NCBI RefSeq assembly: GCF_011762185.1
Contig: NZ_JAASQJ010000001.1
Location: 1,116,001 to 1,180,000 of the forward strand
Length of the DNA stretch: 64,000 bases
Direction: 5' to 3'
DNA from: Dyadobacter arcticus
GTDB lineage: Bacteria; Bacteroidota; Bacteroidia; Cytophagales; Spirosomataceae
Part shown: positions 8,029-14,974 of the stretch, one piece after another
How the letters are laid out: every line of letters begins with the position of its first letter
How positions within the stretch are numbered: the stretch's first letter is position 1
Program-made: the position numbers and the translations under genes
Notes under the pieces: generated by a model
Seen by the model: the letters and a program-made list of their open reading frames with translations, nothing else
Told to the model about the DNA's origin: nothing
Database searches by the model: none

Positions 8029-10407
8029 ATGTTTCGTAACTACCTCAAAATCGCATTTCGGACGCTTTGGAAGAATCGTCTTTTTACGGGTATCAATTTG
8101 CTCGGGCTTTCGCTGGGGCTTGCCAGTGCGGGCGTGCTGATCCTTTTCATCCAGCGGGGAATGACCTGGGATACCTTTCATAAGGACAACGACCAGATCT
8201 ACTTTGTTCAAACGGAGGGGAAAGATGGCCGCTACAACCAGACGGTTCACCCGATTCTGGGCCAGCTCGTCAAAACTTACCCGGAAATTAAGACGGGTAC
8301 CCATTTTCAGGGCTGGAACAATGTCTGGATCAATTACAAGGGGAAGGATATCCAGGGAAATACCAAATATGTCGATTCGAGTTTCTTTGATGTATTTTCT
8401 TTCAAACTCCGCTATGGCAATGCTGCCACTGCCTTGAAAAAGAGGGAGTCTATTTTGATCAACCAGGATATTTCTTTGGCGCTTTTCGGGGACAAGAATC
8501 CAGTTGGAGAAACCGTAGCGGTCAATGATACCCTTAATTTCACAGTGACTGGGGTCATCGATCAGGTTCCGGCGAATTCATCGGTACAATTTGAAGTGCT
8601 GATACCCATTGCTAATCTGGAGGCGGATAAAAATTTCGCAAGCGGCGCGGACTGGTACAATACCTTTTCGACGGTGTATTTGAAACTAACTAAGGGCGCA
8701 AACGTCGCAAAGCTGGAAAAGCAATTCCCGCAATTCGGGAAAGCACATTTTGGCTCAGAAGCTAAAAACAGGAAGCTACACGTGGTGCCGCTGACGGAAT
8801 ATATCCACCAGGAGAATCCGGCTTTTAAATGGATGATTTACGGCGCTACCGCCATTGCGGTATTTATTCTGCTCATTATCAGCATCAATCTGCTTAACCT
8901 GAACACGGCCATCGCTTTTACACGTGCCAAAGAAGTGGCCGTTCGCAAGGTAACAGGCTCCACATTGAAACAGATCCTGATCCAGTTCTGGACCGAGTCG
9001 GGGATTGTGCTGGTCGCATCGTTCATTTGCGCCATCATCATTGCCATTCTTTACCTTGTACCCCAATTCAATGAATTCCGGCAGGGGCGAATGCAACTCG
9101 TTTTGAGCTGGAAACAGGATTATGTAACGGTTCTGACATTGGCCGGGATTATCGGCCTGATCGCTGTTGTCGCTGGGACTTATCCGGCACTGCATCTCAA
9201 TCGCCTGGATCTGAGAGATACCATCAAAGGAAAGCTGTCGGGAAAGACACAGTCGGGAAAGTGGACAAAAGGTACGCTAATCGTCATTCAGTTTGTAATT
9301 GCTTTCGGCTTGGTAATTGGGGCAATTACGGTGCGGAAACAGATCAGTTTCATGCGTACCGCCGATATGGGATTTGAAAAAGATGATGTTGTGGTGGTAC
9401 CTTCTGACCTGCAATACAAGAATGAAGAGGCTGCCATGAGCCAGTTCAAACCGATCCTGGACGACCTGAACCGAGATTCCCGGGTGAAAAGTGTTGCAAC
9501 TTCGGGAGTTGTGCCCACCAAATATTGGAGTAATTATAATATGTATCTGCCAGAGGGAGAAACGAATAAGGAAGTGCGTTTCAAACATGTCGGAGCAGGC
9601 GCGAGATATGCCGAGACTTATGGGATTAAAATGGTGGAAGGAAGGGATTTTTCTGATGATATTGATAAAAAAGGCGAGAATCACCCGGTTGTGATCAATG
9701 AATCTGCAATGAATGCGATGGGCTGGACAACGGCTGTGGGAAAACGGCTGAGACAAAAGAATAATCCCGAGACGTACACGGTGATTGGTGTGATGAAGGA
9801 TTTTCATTATCAGGAACTGAAGGATAAGATAGAGCCGCTTTTGCATTGGTACGAACCGACTGGATTGAATGCATATTTGAGCATTAAACTGAATGATATT
9901 CACCAGGCAAAAAGTGTACTGGCCGGCTTAGAGGCAAAAATGAAGAAGATACCCGCCAGAAAGCCGTTCAACTCTTTTTACGTTTCAGATGAACTGAGCA
10001 GGCAGTACAACCATCTGGACGGCATCTGGAAAATGGTCAATTTCGTAACTATCCTGGCCATTATCATTGCCTTGGCCGGTATCTTCGGGTTGATTACTCT
10101 GGCGGCAAATCAGCGGACTAAGGAGGTGGGAATCAGGAAAGTGCTGGGTGCGAGTGTAGGCGAGATCGCATTTTTACTGGCGAAGGATTTCGTGATCTTG
10201 GTGCTGGTTTCGATCGTGATCGGTTTGCCAGTTGCTTACAGTTTTGAAGTCAGTTACCTCCAAAGCTATGATTATCATACGAATATCGATTGGTATATCT
10301 ATGCCCTGGCTGGTATTGCCGCATTGGTTTTAACACTTTGCACCGTCGGTTTTCAAAGCGTCAAAGCCGCATTAATGGATCCGGTCAGGAGTTTGAAAAG
10401 TGAATGA
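8029..10407 (+). CDS. orphan ABC permease paralogue E (diverged)
   Basis: 792 aa. Starts MFRNYLKIAFRTLWKNR. After TM1 the usual acidic DELSYDRFH segment is replaced by RGMTWDTFHKDND. FtsX loop 1 is also diverged: NLNTAIAFTRAKEVAVRKVTGS near residue 300, where most paralogues have MNLATARSxRAKEVGVRK. Loop 2 is regular (TKEVGIRKVLGAS, near 698) and the tail is ALMDPVRSLKSE. Landmarks TYTVIGVMKDFHYQELKD and the periplasmic VDSSFFDVFSFKLRYG identify the family. It is the last gene of the first permease block; a K+-channel gene follows after 218 bp. The changed loops may mean altered coupling to an ATPase or to partner proteins. Confidence 0.9.
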   Translation: MFRNYLKIAFRTLWKNRLFTGINLLGLSLGLASAGVLILFIQRGMTWDTFHKDNDQIYFVQTEGKDGRYNQTVHPILGQLVKTYPEIKTGTHFQGWNNVWINYKGKDIQGNTKYVDSSFFDVFSFKLRYGNAATALKKRESILINQDISLALFGDKNPVGETVAVNDTLNFTVTGVIDQVPANSSVQFEVLIPIANLEADKNFASGADWYNTFSTVYLKLTKGANVAKLEKQFPQFGKAHFGSEAKNRKLHVVPLTEYIHQENPAFKWMIYGATAIAVFILLIISINLLNLNTAIAFTRAKEVAVRKVTGSTLKQILIQFWTESGIVLVASFICAIIIAILYLVPQFNEFRQGRMQLVLSWKQDYVTVLTLAGIIGLIAVVAGTYPALHLNRLDLRDTIKGKLSGKTQSGKWTKGTLIVIQFVIAFGLVIGAITVRKQISFMRTADMGFEKDDVVVVPSDLQYKNEEAAMSQFKPILDDLNRDSRVKSVATSGVVPTKYWSNYNMYLPEGETNKEVRFKHVGAGARYAETYGIKMVEGRDFSDDIDKKGENHPVVINESAMNAMGWTTAVGKRLRQKNNPETYTVIGVMKDFHYQELKDKIEPLLHWYEPTGLNAYLSIKLNDIHQAKSVLAGLEAKMKKIPARKPFNSFYVSDELSRQYNHLDGIWKMVNFVTILAIIIALAGIFGLITLAANQRTKEVGIRKVLGASVGEIAFLLAKDFVILVLVSIVIGLPVAYSFEVSYLQSYDYHTNIDWYIYALAGIAALVLTLCTVGFQSVKAALMDPVRSLKSE

Positions 10408-10571
10408 TGAGCTGAAACAGGCACTTAGCCACGCGGCCTGGCGCTCGGAAGAAATTGAATAGGAACTCCGGCTGTCAGCTACCGGCCACCGGCTTTTTCA
10501 AGATCTGTAATAAATTGACCTGAAAGTCGATCGCCGAAAGCCGACCGCTCTAAAATCAAACATCATTGTTG

Positions 10572-10579
10572 TATTTTTG
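10572..10579 (+). promoter_or_regulatory. candidate -7 box for the K+ channel gene
   Basis: TATTTTTG matches the Bacteroidota -7 consensus TAnnTTTG, 46 bp before the ATG at 10626. I see no clear TTG at -33, so support is limited. Confidence 0.3.
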
Positions 10580-10625
10580 AACTTACAGATATAAGTTTCT
10601 GAAAGTCCCCAAAAGTCAATAAAAA

Positions 10626-11594
10626 ATGTCCGAAAACCTTTCCCCGGCTCAAAATGGCAATGCAGTAAATAATACCGGCTTCAGTCCCAACAGCAGTGCG
10701 GAAGGCGGGAGGCTTGCCAACAAGGATGGCAGGATAAATCTTCGAAAAACTGGCGTCCCGCTTTACGAACGCATCAGCCTTTACCATGCCCTGCTGCATA
10801 TGGGCCATCTGACGTTCACTTTGACGGTCTTTGCGATCTACACCTGCCTGAACTTGTCCTTTGCAATGCTTTATTATTTCATCGGCATAGAAAACCTGCG
10901 GGGGACATCTTTGACCGGATCGTTTCTGGATGATTTTCTTCAGGCTTTCTTTTTCAGTTCCCAAACGTTAACCACCGTCGGATACGGTCACATAAGTCCG
11001 GTCGGTTTTGTCACGAATGTAATTGCATCGCTGGAATCATTCATTGGGATTATGTCATTCGCATTAGTAACTGGTATGTTCTACGCCAGGTTTTCGAGAC
11101 CAAGTGCGTACATCCGATTTAGTCCCAATTTTTTGGTGGCACCTTTCAAAGGTGGAAAAGCATTGATGTTCCGGCTTGCGACTTATAAAAATAACCATCT
11201 TACCGACGCAGATGCACAGGTCACGATGGCTGTACACGTACAGGAAAATGGAAAAACGGTTACCAAGTTTTATCCGCTAACCCTCGAAATCAGCCACATC
11301 AATTCACTGGCATTGAGCTGGACGATCGTTCATCCGTTGGACGAGAAAAGTCCGTTGGCGGATTATACCAAACAGGATTTTATTGATTGTAAGATAGAAA
11401 TGCTGATTACCATCAAGGCATTTGACGATCACTTCTCAAACACAGTCCAGCAACGAACTTCCTACACCCAAGATGAGATGGTTTACGGTGCGCGCTTTCT
11501 GCCGATGTATGCAAGGTCCGAGGATGGGAATTATACTAATCTAATGCTTGAAAAAATCAACCATTACGAAAAAGTTGATCTTGGGGAACACTAA
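10626..11594 (+). CDS. inward-rectifier (Kir/KirBac-type) potassium channel
   Basis: 322 aa. A hydrophilic N-terminus (about 1-55) precedes TM1 (about 61-87). The pore helix and selectivity filter SQTLTTVGYGH have TVGYG at residues 117-121. TM2 is about 128-155, ending ARFSRPSAYIRFS. The C-terminal half (about 160-310) has the cytoplasmic Kir beta-sandwich pattern, e.g. KGGKALMFRLATYKNNHLTDADAQ. The TVGYG filter shows K+ selectivity; KirBac family members assemble as tetramers in the inner membrane. The gene interrupts the permease array and probably forms its own unit: it has a candidate -7 box upstream, and the next gene has its own promoter elements. A functional link to the permeases is not shown. 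Confidence 0.93.
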   Translation: MSENLSPAQNGNAVNNTGFSPNSSAEGGRLANKDGRINLRKTGVPLYERISLYHALLHMGHLTFTLTVFAIYTCLNLSFAMLYYFIGIENLRGTSLTGSFLDDFLQAFFFSSQTLTTVGYGHISPVGFVTNVIASLESFIGIMSFALVTGMFYARFSRPSAYIRFSPNFLVAPFKGGKALMFRLATYKNNHLTDADAQVTMAVHVQENGKTVTKFYPLTLEISHINSLALSWTIVHPLDEKSPLADYTKQDFIDCKIEMLITIKAFDDHFSNTVQQRTSYTQDEMVYGARFLPMYARSEDGNYTNLMLEKINHYEKVDLGEH

Positions 11595-11613
11595 CATTTG
11601 CTACGAAACTTCC

Positions 11614-11649
11614 TGTTCGGAGGCGTACAAACGTGTCCGAAAGCGGACA
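11614..11649 (+). promoter_or_regulatory. tandem dyad operator upstream of permease F
   Basis: A perfect dyad TGTCCG-AAAG-CGGACA lies at 11634-11649. Exactly 20 bp upstream a degenerate copy TGTTC-N6-GTACA lies at 11614-11629. The centre of the good dyad is 62.5 bp before the TGG of the promoter-like element at 11703. The same geometry occurs at 40111-40146. Two dyads about two helical turns apart are typical of binding by a dimeric or multimeric activator; the protein is not identified. Confidence 0.6.
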
Positions 11650-11702
11650 TGTTGAATGCTGAATGTTCTGCATAACCAACTGATATAGAACGGGTATCCG
11701 AT

Positions 11703-11719
11703 CTGGTATAGGTTTAATA
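11703..11719 (+). promoter_or_regulatory. sigma-54-like promoter element upstream of F
   Basis: CTGGTATAGGTTTAATA fits the five-locus pattern YTGGYAYARNWTTRWTA. The TGGTAT part resembles a sigma-54 -24 box. The -12 half lacks the usual GC and would be one base too close, so the sigma factor remains open. It ends 35 bp before the ATG at 11755. Confidence 0.45.
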
Positions 11720-11754
11720 TTCTCATTTTGTGAATATTGAATTTACTAACGGCC

Positions 11755-14130
11755 ATGATCAAAAATTATCTAACAATCGCCCTTCGTAACCTTCTGAAAA
11801 ACAAGGTTTACTCTTTCATCAACATTGTCGGATTAGCTGTCGGTATTGCCGTCGCTATGATGATCGGACTTTGGGTTTGGGACGAACTTTCTTACAACAA
11901 GTATCATAAAAACTATGACCGGGTTGTGCAGGCATGGATCAGCCAGACTTTCAACCAACAAACCGGAAGCGGGACGGCCGTTTCTATCCCTGCTGTTACG
12001 GAAATGGCGACCAAGTATTCGTCGGATTTCAAGTTCACGTCACTGGCATCCTGGAATTTCGGCCATTTGCTTGCAAACGGAGATAAAAAAATTAATAAAT
12101 CGGGCATGTATGCGCAGCCTTCAATGCCTGAAATGCTATCATTAAAAATGATCCGTGGAGATTACAGTGCATTGAAAAGCCCAGGCTCCATTGTGATCTC
12201 GGAATCGCTCGCCAAATCGTTGTTTGGAAATGAAGATCCATTGAATAAGACCGTGAAACTTGACATCAAGAAAAATGTGAAAGTAACCGGCGTTTACGAG
12301 GACATTCCGTTTAATTCAAATTTTAATGAGCTGAATCTGCTACTACCATGGAGCGATTACCTTAATGCAGAGAGTTGGGTAAAAGACGCGCAGGACCAAT
12401 GGGGTAACCATTCTTTTCAGTTTTTTGCGCAGGTTGCCGACAACGCTGAAATCGCGAAAGTTTCAAAAAAAATAAAGGATGTGGAGATGCCACACGCATT
12501 TTCAAAAACGGATAAGCCGCAGTATTTTTTGCATCCCATGAGCCGCTGGCATCTTTATTCCGATTTTAAAGACGGGAAAAATGTTGGTGGTGCAATTCAG
12601 TTTGTGTGGTTGTTCAGCATTATCGGGGTATTTGTATTGCTGCTCGCCTGTATCAATTTCATGAACCTGAGTACTGCCCGTTCCGAAAAACGTGCCAAGG
12701 AGGTAGGGATCAGGAAAGCAGTGGGATCTCTCAGGAGTCAGCTTGTTTTTCAATTTTTAAGTGAGTCATTTCTTGTGGTAAGCTTCGCGCTGATTCTCGC
12801 GGTTTTGCTTGTGGCTGTGTTACTTCCGGCTTTTAATGATCTTTCGGGAAAGCATGTGAAGTTCCCGTTCTTCTTTTACCAATTCTGGCTCGCGCTGGTT
12901 ATCTTCTCCCTGTTTACGGGATTGATCGCTGGGAGCTATCCTGCATTTTATCTATCCTCTTTCAACCCATTGGCCGTTTTAAAAGGCACATTCAAAGTTG
13001 GGAAATGGTCGGCTGTGCCACGCAAAGTAATGGTGGTAATGCAGTTTACCGTGTCCATTACGCTTATCATCGGGACAATCATCGTATTTCAGCAGATCCA
13101 GCACGCCAAAAACAGGCCCGTTGGTTATGCCAGACAAGGGTTATTGCAAATTGATGTATCTCCCAATCTTTATGGTAAATACGATGTGCTCCGGGATGAT
13201 TTATTAAAGTCAGGGGCAGTTTATGAAATGAGCCAGTCTTCAAGCCCTACGACCGGGATTTACTCCAACCAAATCGGTTTCGAATGGGATGGCATGGAGC
13301 CGGGATCTCTGCCTCTGTTTGGAACAATTGCCTGCAGCCACGATTTTGGCAAGTCTATCGGCTGGAAAATTATTAATGGCAGGGATTTTTCGAGAGACTT
13401 TTCGACCGATACTGCCGCTTTTGTATTGAATGAATCGGCTGTGAAACTGACAGGTATTAAAGATATCATTGGTAAAACCATCCGGTATAACAGCAAGCCG
13501 ATGCAGGTGGTAGGTGTGATCAAGGATATGGTGATGCAGTCTCCTTATGAACCTGCGGTACCTACCGTTTTTATGATCAATTATGGGTGGGCCAATGTAA
13601 TCAACGTGAAGCTGATGCCTGGTTCTCCTGTGGATAAGGCCCTGAAAAGGGTAGAAGCGGTTGTGAAGAAGCATGATCCTGATTCTCCTTTTGAATTCAA
13701 GTTTGCTGATGAACAGTATGAGGCCAAGTTCAGGGCCGAGGAGCGGGTTGGTAAGCTGGCGAGGGTCTTTGCCGTTCTGGCCATTTTCATTTCTTGTCTC
13801 GGCCTTTTTGGTCTGGCCGCTTACACAGCCGAACAACGGACGAAAGAAATTGGGATACGGAAGGCACTGGGCGCCAGCGTGGGACAGATGTGGGCGATGT
13901 TATCCAAAGAATTTGTTTATCTGGTGATTTTGTCGTGCGCCATCGCGTCGCCGATTGCACTCTACTTTTTAAGCGACTGGCTCAAAAAGTACGAGTATCA
14001 CATTCAATTGAGTTGGGTGGTATTCGCTATTTCGGCCGTCACTGCCATCGTCATTACCTTGCTGACTGTAAGTTTTCAGGCAATTAAGGCTGCATTGATG
14101 AATCCTGTCAAATCCTTGAGAAGCGAATAA
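11755..14130 (+). CDS. orphan ABC permease paralogue F (GLW subfamily)
   Basis: 791 aa from the ATG at 11755 (MIKNYLTIALRNLLKNK). A TTG at 11737 would add six residues not seen in other members. After TM1 it reads MIGLWVWDELSYNKYHKNYDR; the GLW-x2-DE pattern and the short first periplasmic domain are shared only with L and N. FtsX loop 1 is RSEKRAKEVGIRKAVGSLR (near 314), loop 2 TKEIGIRKALGAS (near 696), and the tail is ALMNPVKSLRSE. It has the subfamily signature GQMWAMLSKEFVYLVILSCAIASPIA. It stands alone between the K+ channel and the Spy-like gene and has its own dyad/promoter pair, so it is probably transcribed as the head of its own unit. Confidence 0.92.
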   Translation: MIKNYLTIALRNLLKNKVYSFINIVGLAVGIAVAMMIGLWVWDELSYNKYHKNYDRVVQAWISQTFNQQTGSGTAVSIPAVTEMATKYSSDFKFTSLASWNFGHLLANGDKKINKSGMYAQPSMPEMLSLKMIRGDYSALKSPGSIVISESLAKSLFGNEDPLNKTVKLDIKKNVKVTGVYEDIPFNSNFNELNLLLPWSDYLNAESWVKDAQDQWGNHSFQFFAQVADNAEIAKVSKKIKDVEMPHAFSKTDKPQYFLHPMSRWHLYSDFKDGKNVGGAIQFVWLFSIIGVFVLLLACINFMNLSTARSEKRAKEVGIRKAVGSLRSQLVFQFLSESFLVVSFALILAVLLVAVLLPAFNDLSGKHVKFPFFFYQFWLALVIFSLFTGLIAGSYPAFYLSSFNPLAVLKGTFKVGKWSAVPRKVMVVMQFTVSITLIIGTIIVFQQIQHAKNRPVGYARQGLLQIDVSPNLYGKYDVLRDDLLKSGAVYEMSQSSSPTTGIYSNQIGFEWDGMEPGSLPLFGTIACSHDFGKSIGWKIINGRDFSRDFSTDTAAFVLNESAVKLTGIKDIIGKTIRYNSKPMQVVGVIKDMVMQSPYEPAVPTVFMINYGWANVINVKLMPGSPVDKALKRVEAVVKKHDPDSPFEFKFADEQYEAKFRAEERVGKLARVFAVLAIFISCLGLFGLAAYTAEQRTKEIGIRKALGASVGQMWAMLSKEFVYLVILSCAIASPIALYFLSDWLKKYEYHIQLSWVVFAISAVTAIVITLLTVSFQAIKAALMNPVKSLRSE

Positions 14131-14235
14131 TCGGCACAGATACCAATGATGGCAGTCCTATTAATTAAGCCAAAGTAACCACTCGTCGATTAATTTGCCT
14201 GTATCGTCTGCACATGTTTCCAGTTGGTAGATTGG

Positions 14236-14253
14236 GTTTAAAGTGATTTAAAC
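14236..14253. promoter_or_regulatory. perfect 7-bp inverted repeat upstream of the Spy-like gene
   Basis: GTTTAAA-GTGA-TTTAAAC is a perfect dyad 56 bp before the ATG at 14310, not followed by a T-run. It could be an operator or part of a promoter. AT-rich dyads of this size can occur by chance. Confidence 0.35.
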
Positions 14254-14309
14254 TTGGGGCCGAAAACCTCCTCTAACCTACATTAACGAACAATTTAACA
14301 TTAGGAAAC

Positions 14310-14684
14310 ATGAAAAAGACCATCTTGGCAATCGCAACAATCATAACACTCACAGTAGGAAATGGCTTCGCGCAACGCAACAACCGCCACGACATTCCGT
14401 CCGTAAATAATAGCCGCGTTGATAACACCGTGGAGGAATTACAGATTAATAGACTGGATCAGATTGTAGGATTGACCCGCAAGCAGGAAAACAAGATTAA
14501 GAAAATTGAAAACCAATATGACCGCCTGATCTCCCCAAATAGAAGGTACCACACGTATCAGGGAGCGCAGCGATTGGAGAGGCAGAAACAAAAAGAAATC
14601 CTTGATGTACTGACTCCCGCTCAACGCCAACGGTTATATGCATTTCAGCGTACCAACAACAAGCGTTATAATTGGAAAGGTTAA
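14310..14684 (+). CDS. small secreted protein with Spy/CpxP-like LTxxQ motifs
   Basis: 124 aa. Residues 1-22 (MKKTILAIATIITLTVGNGFAQ) form a clear signal peptide, so the mature protein is periplasmic. The rest is basic and largely helical: LTRKQENKIKKIENQYDRLI and, near the C-terminus, VLTPAQRQRLYAFQ. The repeated LTxxQ pattern with charged helices recalls the Spy/CpxP chaperone family, but the similarity is short. An AGGAA sequence lies just before the ATG. A strong terminator follows at 14694. It lies between permease F and the outer-membrane receptor, which would suit an envelope-stress role; this is inference. Confidence 0.6.
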   Translation: MKKTILAIATIITLTVGNGFAQRNNRHDIPSVNNSRVDNTVEELQINRLDQIVGLTRKQENKIKKIENQYDRLISPNRRYHTYQGAQRLERQKQKEILDVLTPAQRQRLYAFQRTNNKRYNWKG

Positions 14685-14693
14685 TTTGTAATT

Positions 14694-14729
14694 AAACTTG
14701 CCAGGTCTTCAAGACTTGGCAAGTTTTTT
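14694..14729 (+). terminator. Rho-independent terminator after the Spy-like gene
   Basis: AAACTTGCCAGGTCTT and AAGACTTGGCAAGTTT pair over 16 bp with one G-T wobble and a two-base loop; the stem runs into TTTTTT. It is 9 bp downstream of the stop at 14684. Confidence 0.85.
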
Positions 14730-14739
14730 AATATCCGGC

Positions 14740-14756
14740 AAGACTTGCGAAGTCTT
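14740..14756. repeat. second copy of the CTTGCCAAGTC-type palindrome
   Basis: AAGACTT-GCG-AAGTCTT, a perfect dyad using the same words as the neighbouring terminator (aagactt, gtcttcaag) but without a T-run. It looks like a decayed duplicate of the terminator element. Confidence 0.5.
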
Positions 14757-14827
14757 CAAGCCTTAGCACGTCTACCAATTAAATCAAAAATCGGCCGTTC
14801 ATCACTTAGCAAAAATTATTTCGCATA

Positions 14828-14848
14828 GTACCTTGTGTTGCAAAGTAC
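14828..14848 (+). promoter_or_regulatory. GTAC-type operator overlapping the receptor promoter
   Basis: GTACCTTG-TGTTG-CAAAGTAC is an 8-bp inverted repeat with one mismatch. It covers the -33 TTG of the promoter at 14833-14863, the position expected for a repressor. Similar GTACTTTG dyads are, to my knowledge, associated with PadR-type regulators in Bacteroidota; no such gene is in the window. Confidence 0.5.
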
Positions 14849-14863
14849 CTTATTATACATTTG
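14833..14863 (+). promoter_or_regulatory. promoter of the outer-membrane receptor gene
   Basis: TTG at 14833-14835, 20 bp, then TACATTTG at 14856-14863, matching the Bacteroidota -33/-7 consensus. It places the transcript start near 14870, downstream of the longest ORF start at 14861, which therefore cannot be the real start codon. Confidence 0.65.
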
Positions 14864-14974
14864 TACTACGGGTTTTTCAGTAGCCTAACAATACTGTCAA
14901 TACAAGACAATCTCATTCAATTTCAGTTTTGCCACCAAGTTTTAAAAGAGACAAAATCTCTTGCTGGAGGCCTT

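Noticed and set aside
10468..10499. Terminator after permease E (CCGG-rich words followed by TTTTT)
   Set aside because: Only 4-bp CCGG self-complementary stems can be drawn; not enough to call a terminator.
14861..14974. Extended N-terminus of the outer-membrane receptor
   Set aside because: The TTG at 14861 lies inside the -7 box of the promoter; the residues before the signal peptide make no sense for an exported protein.
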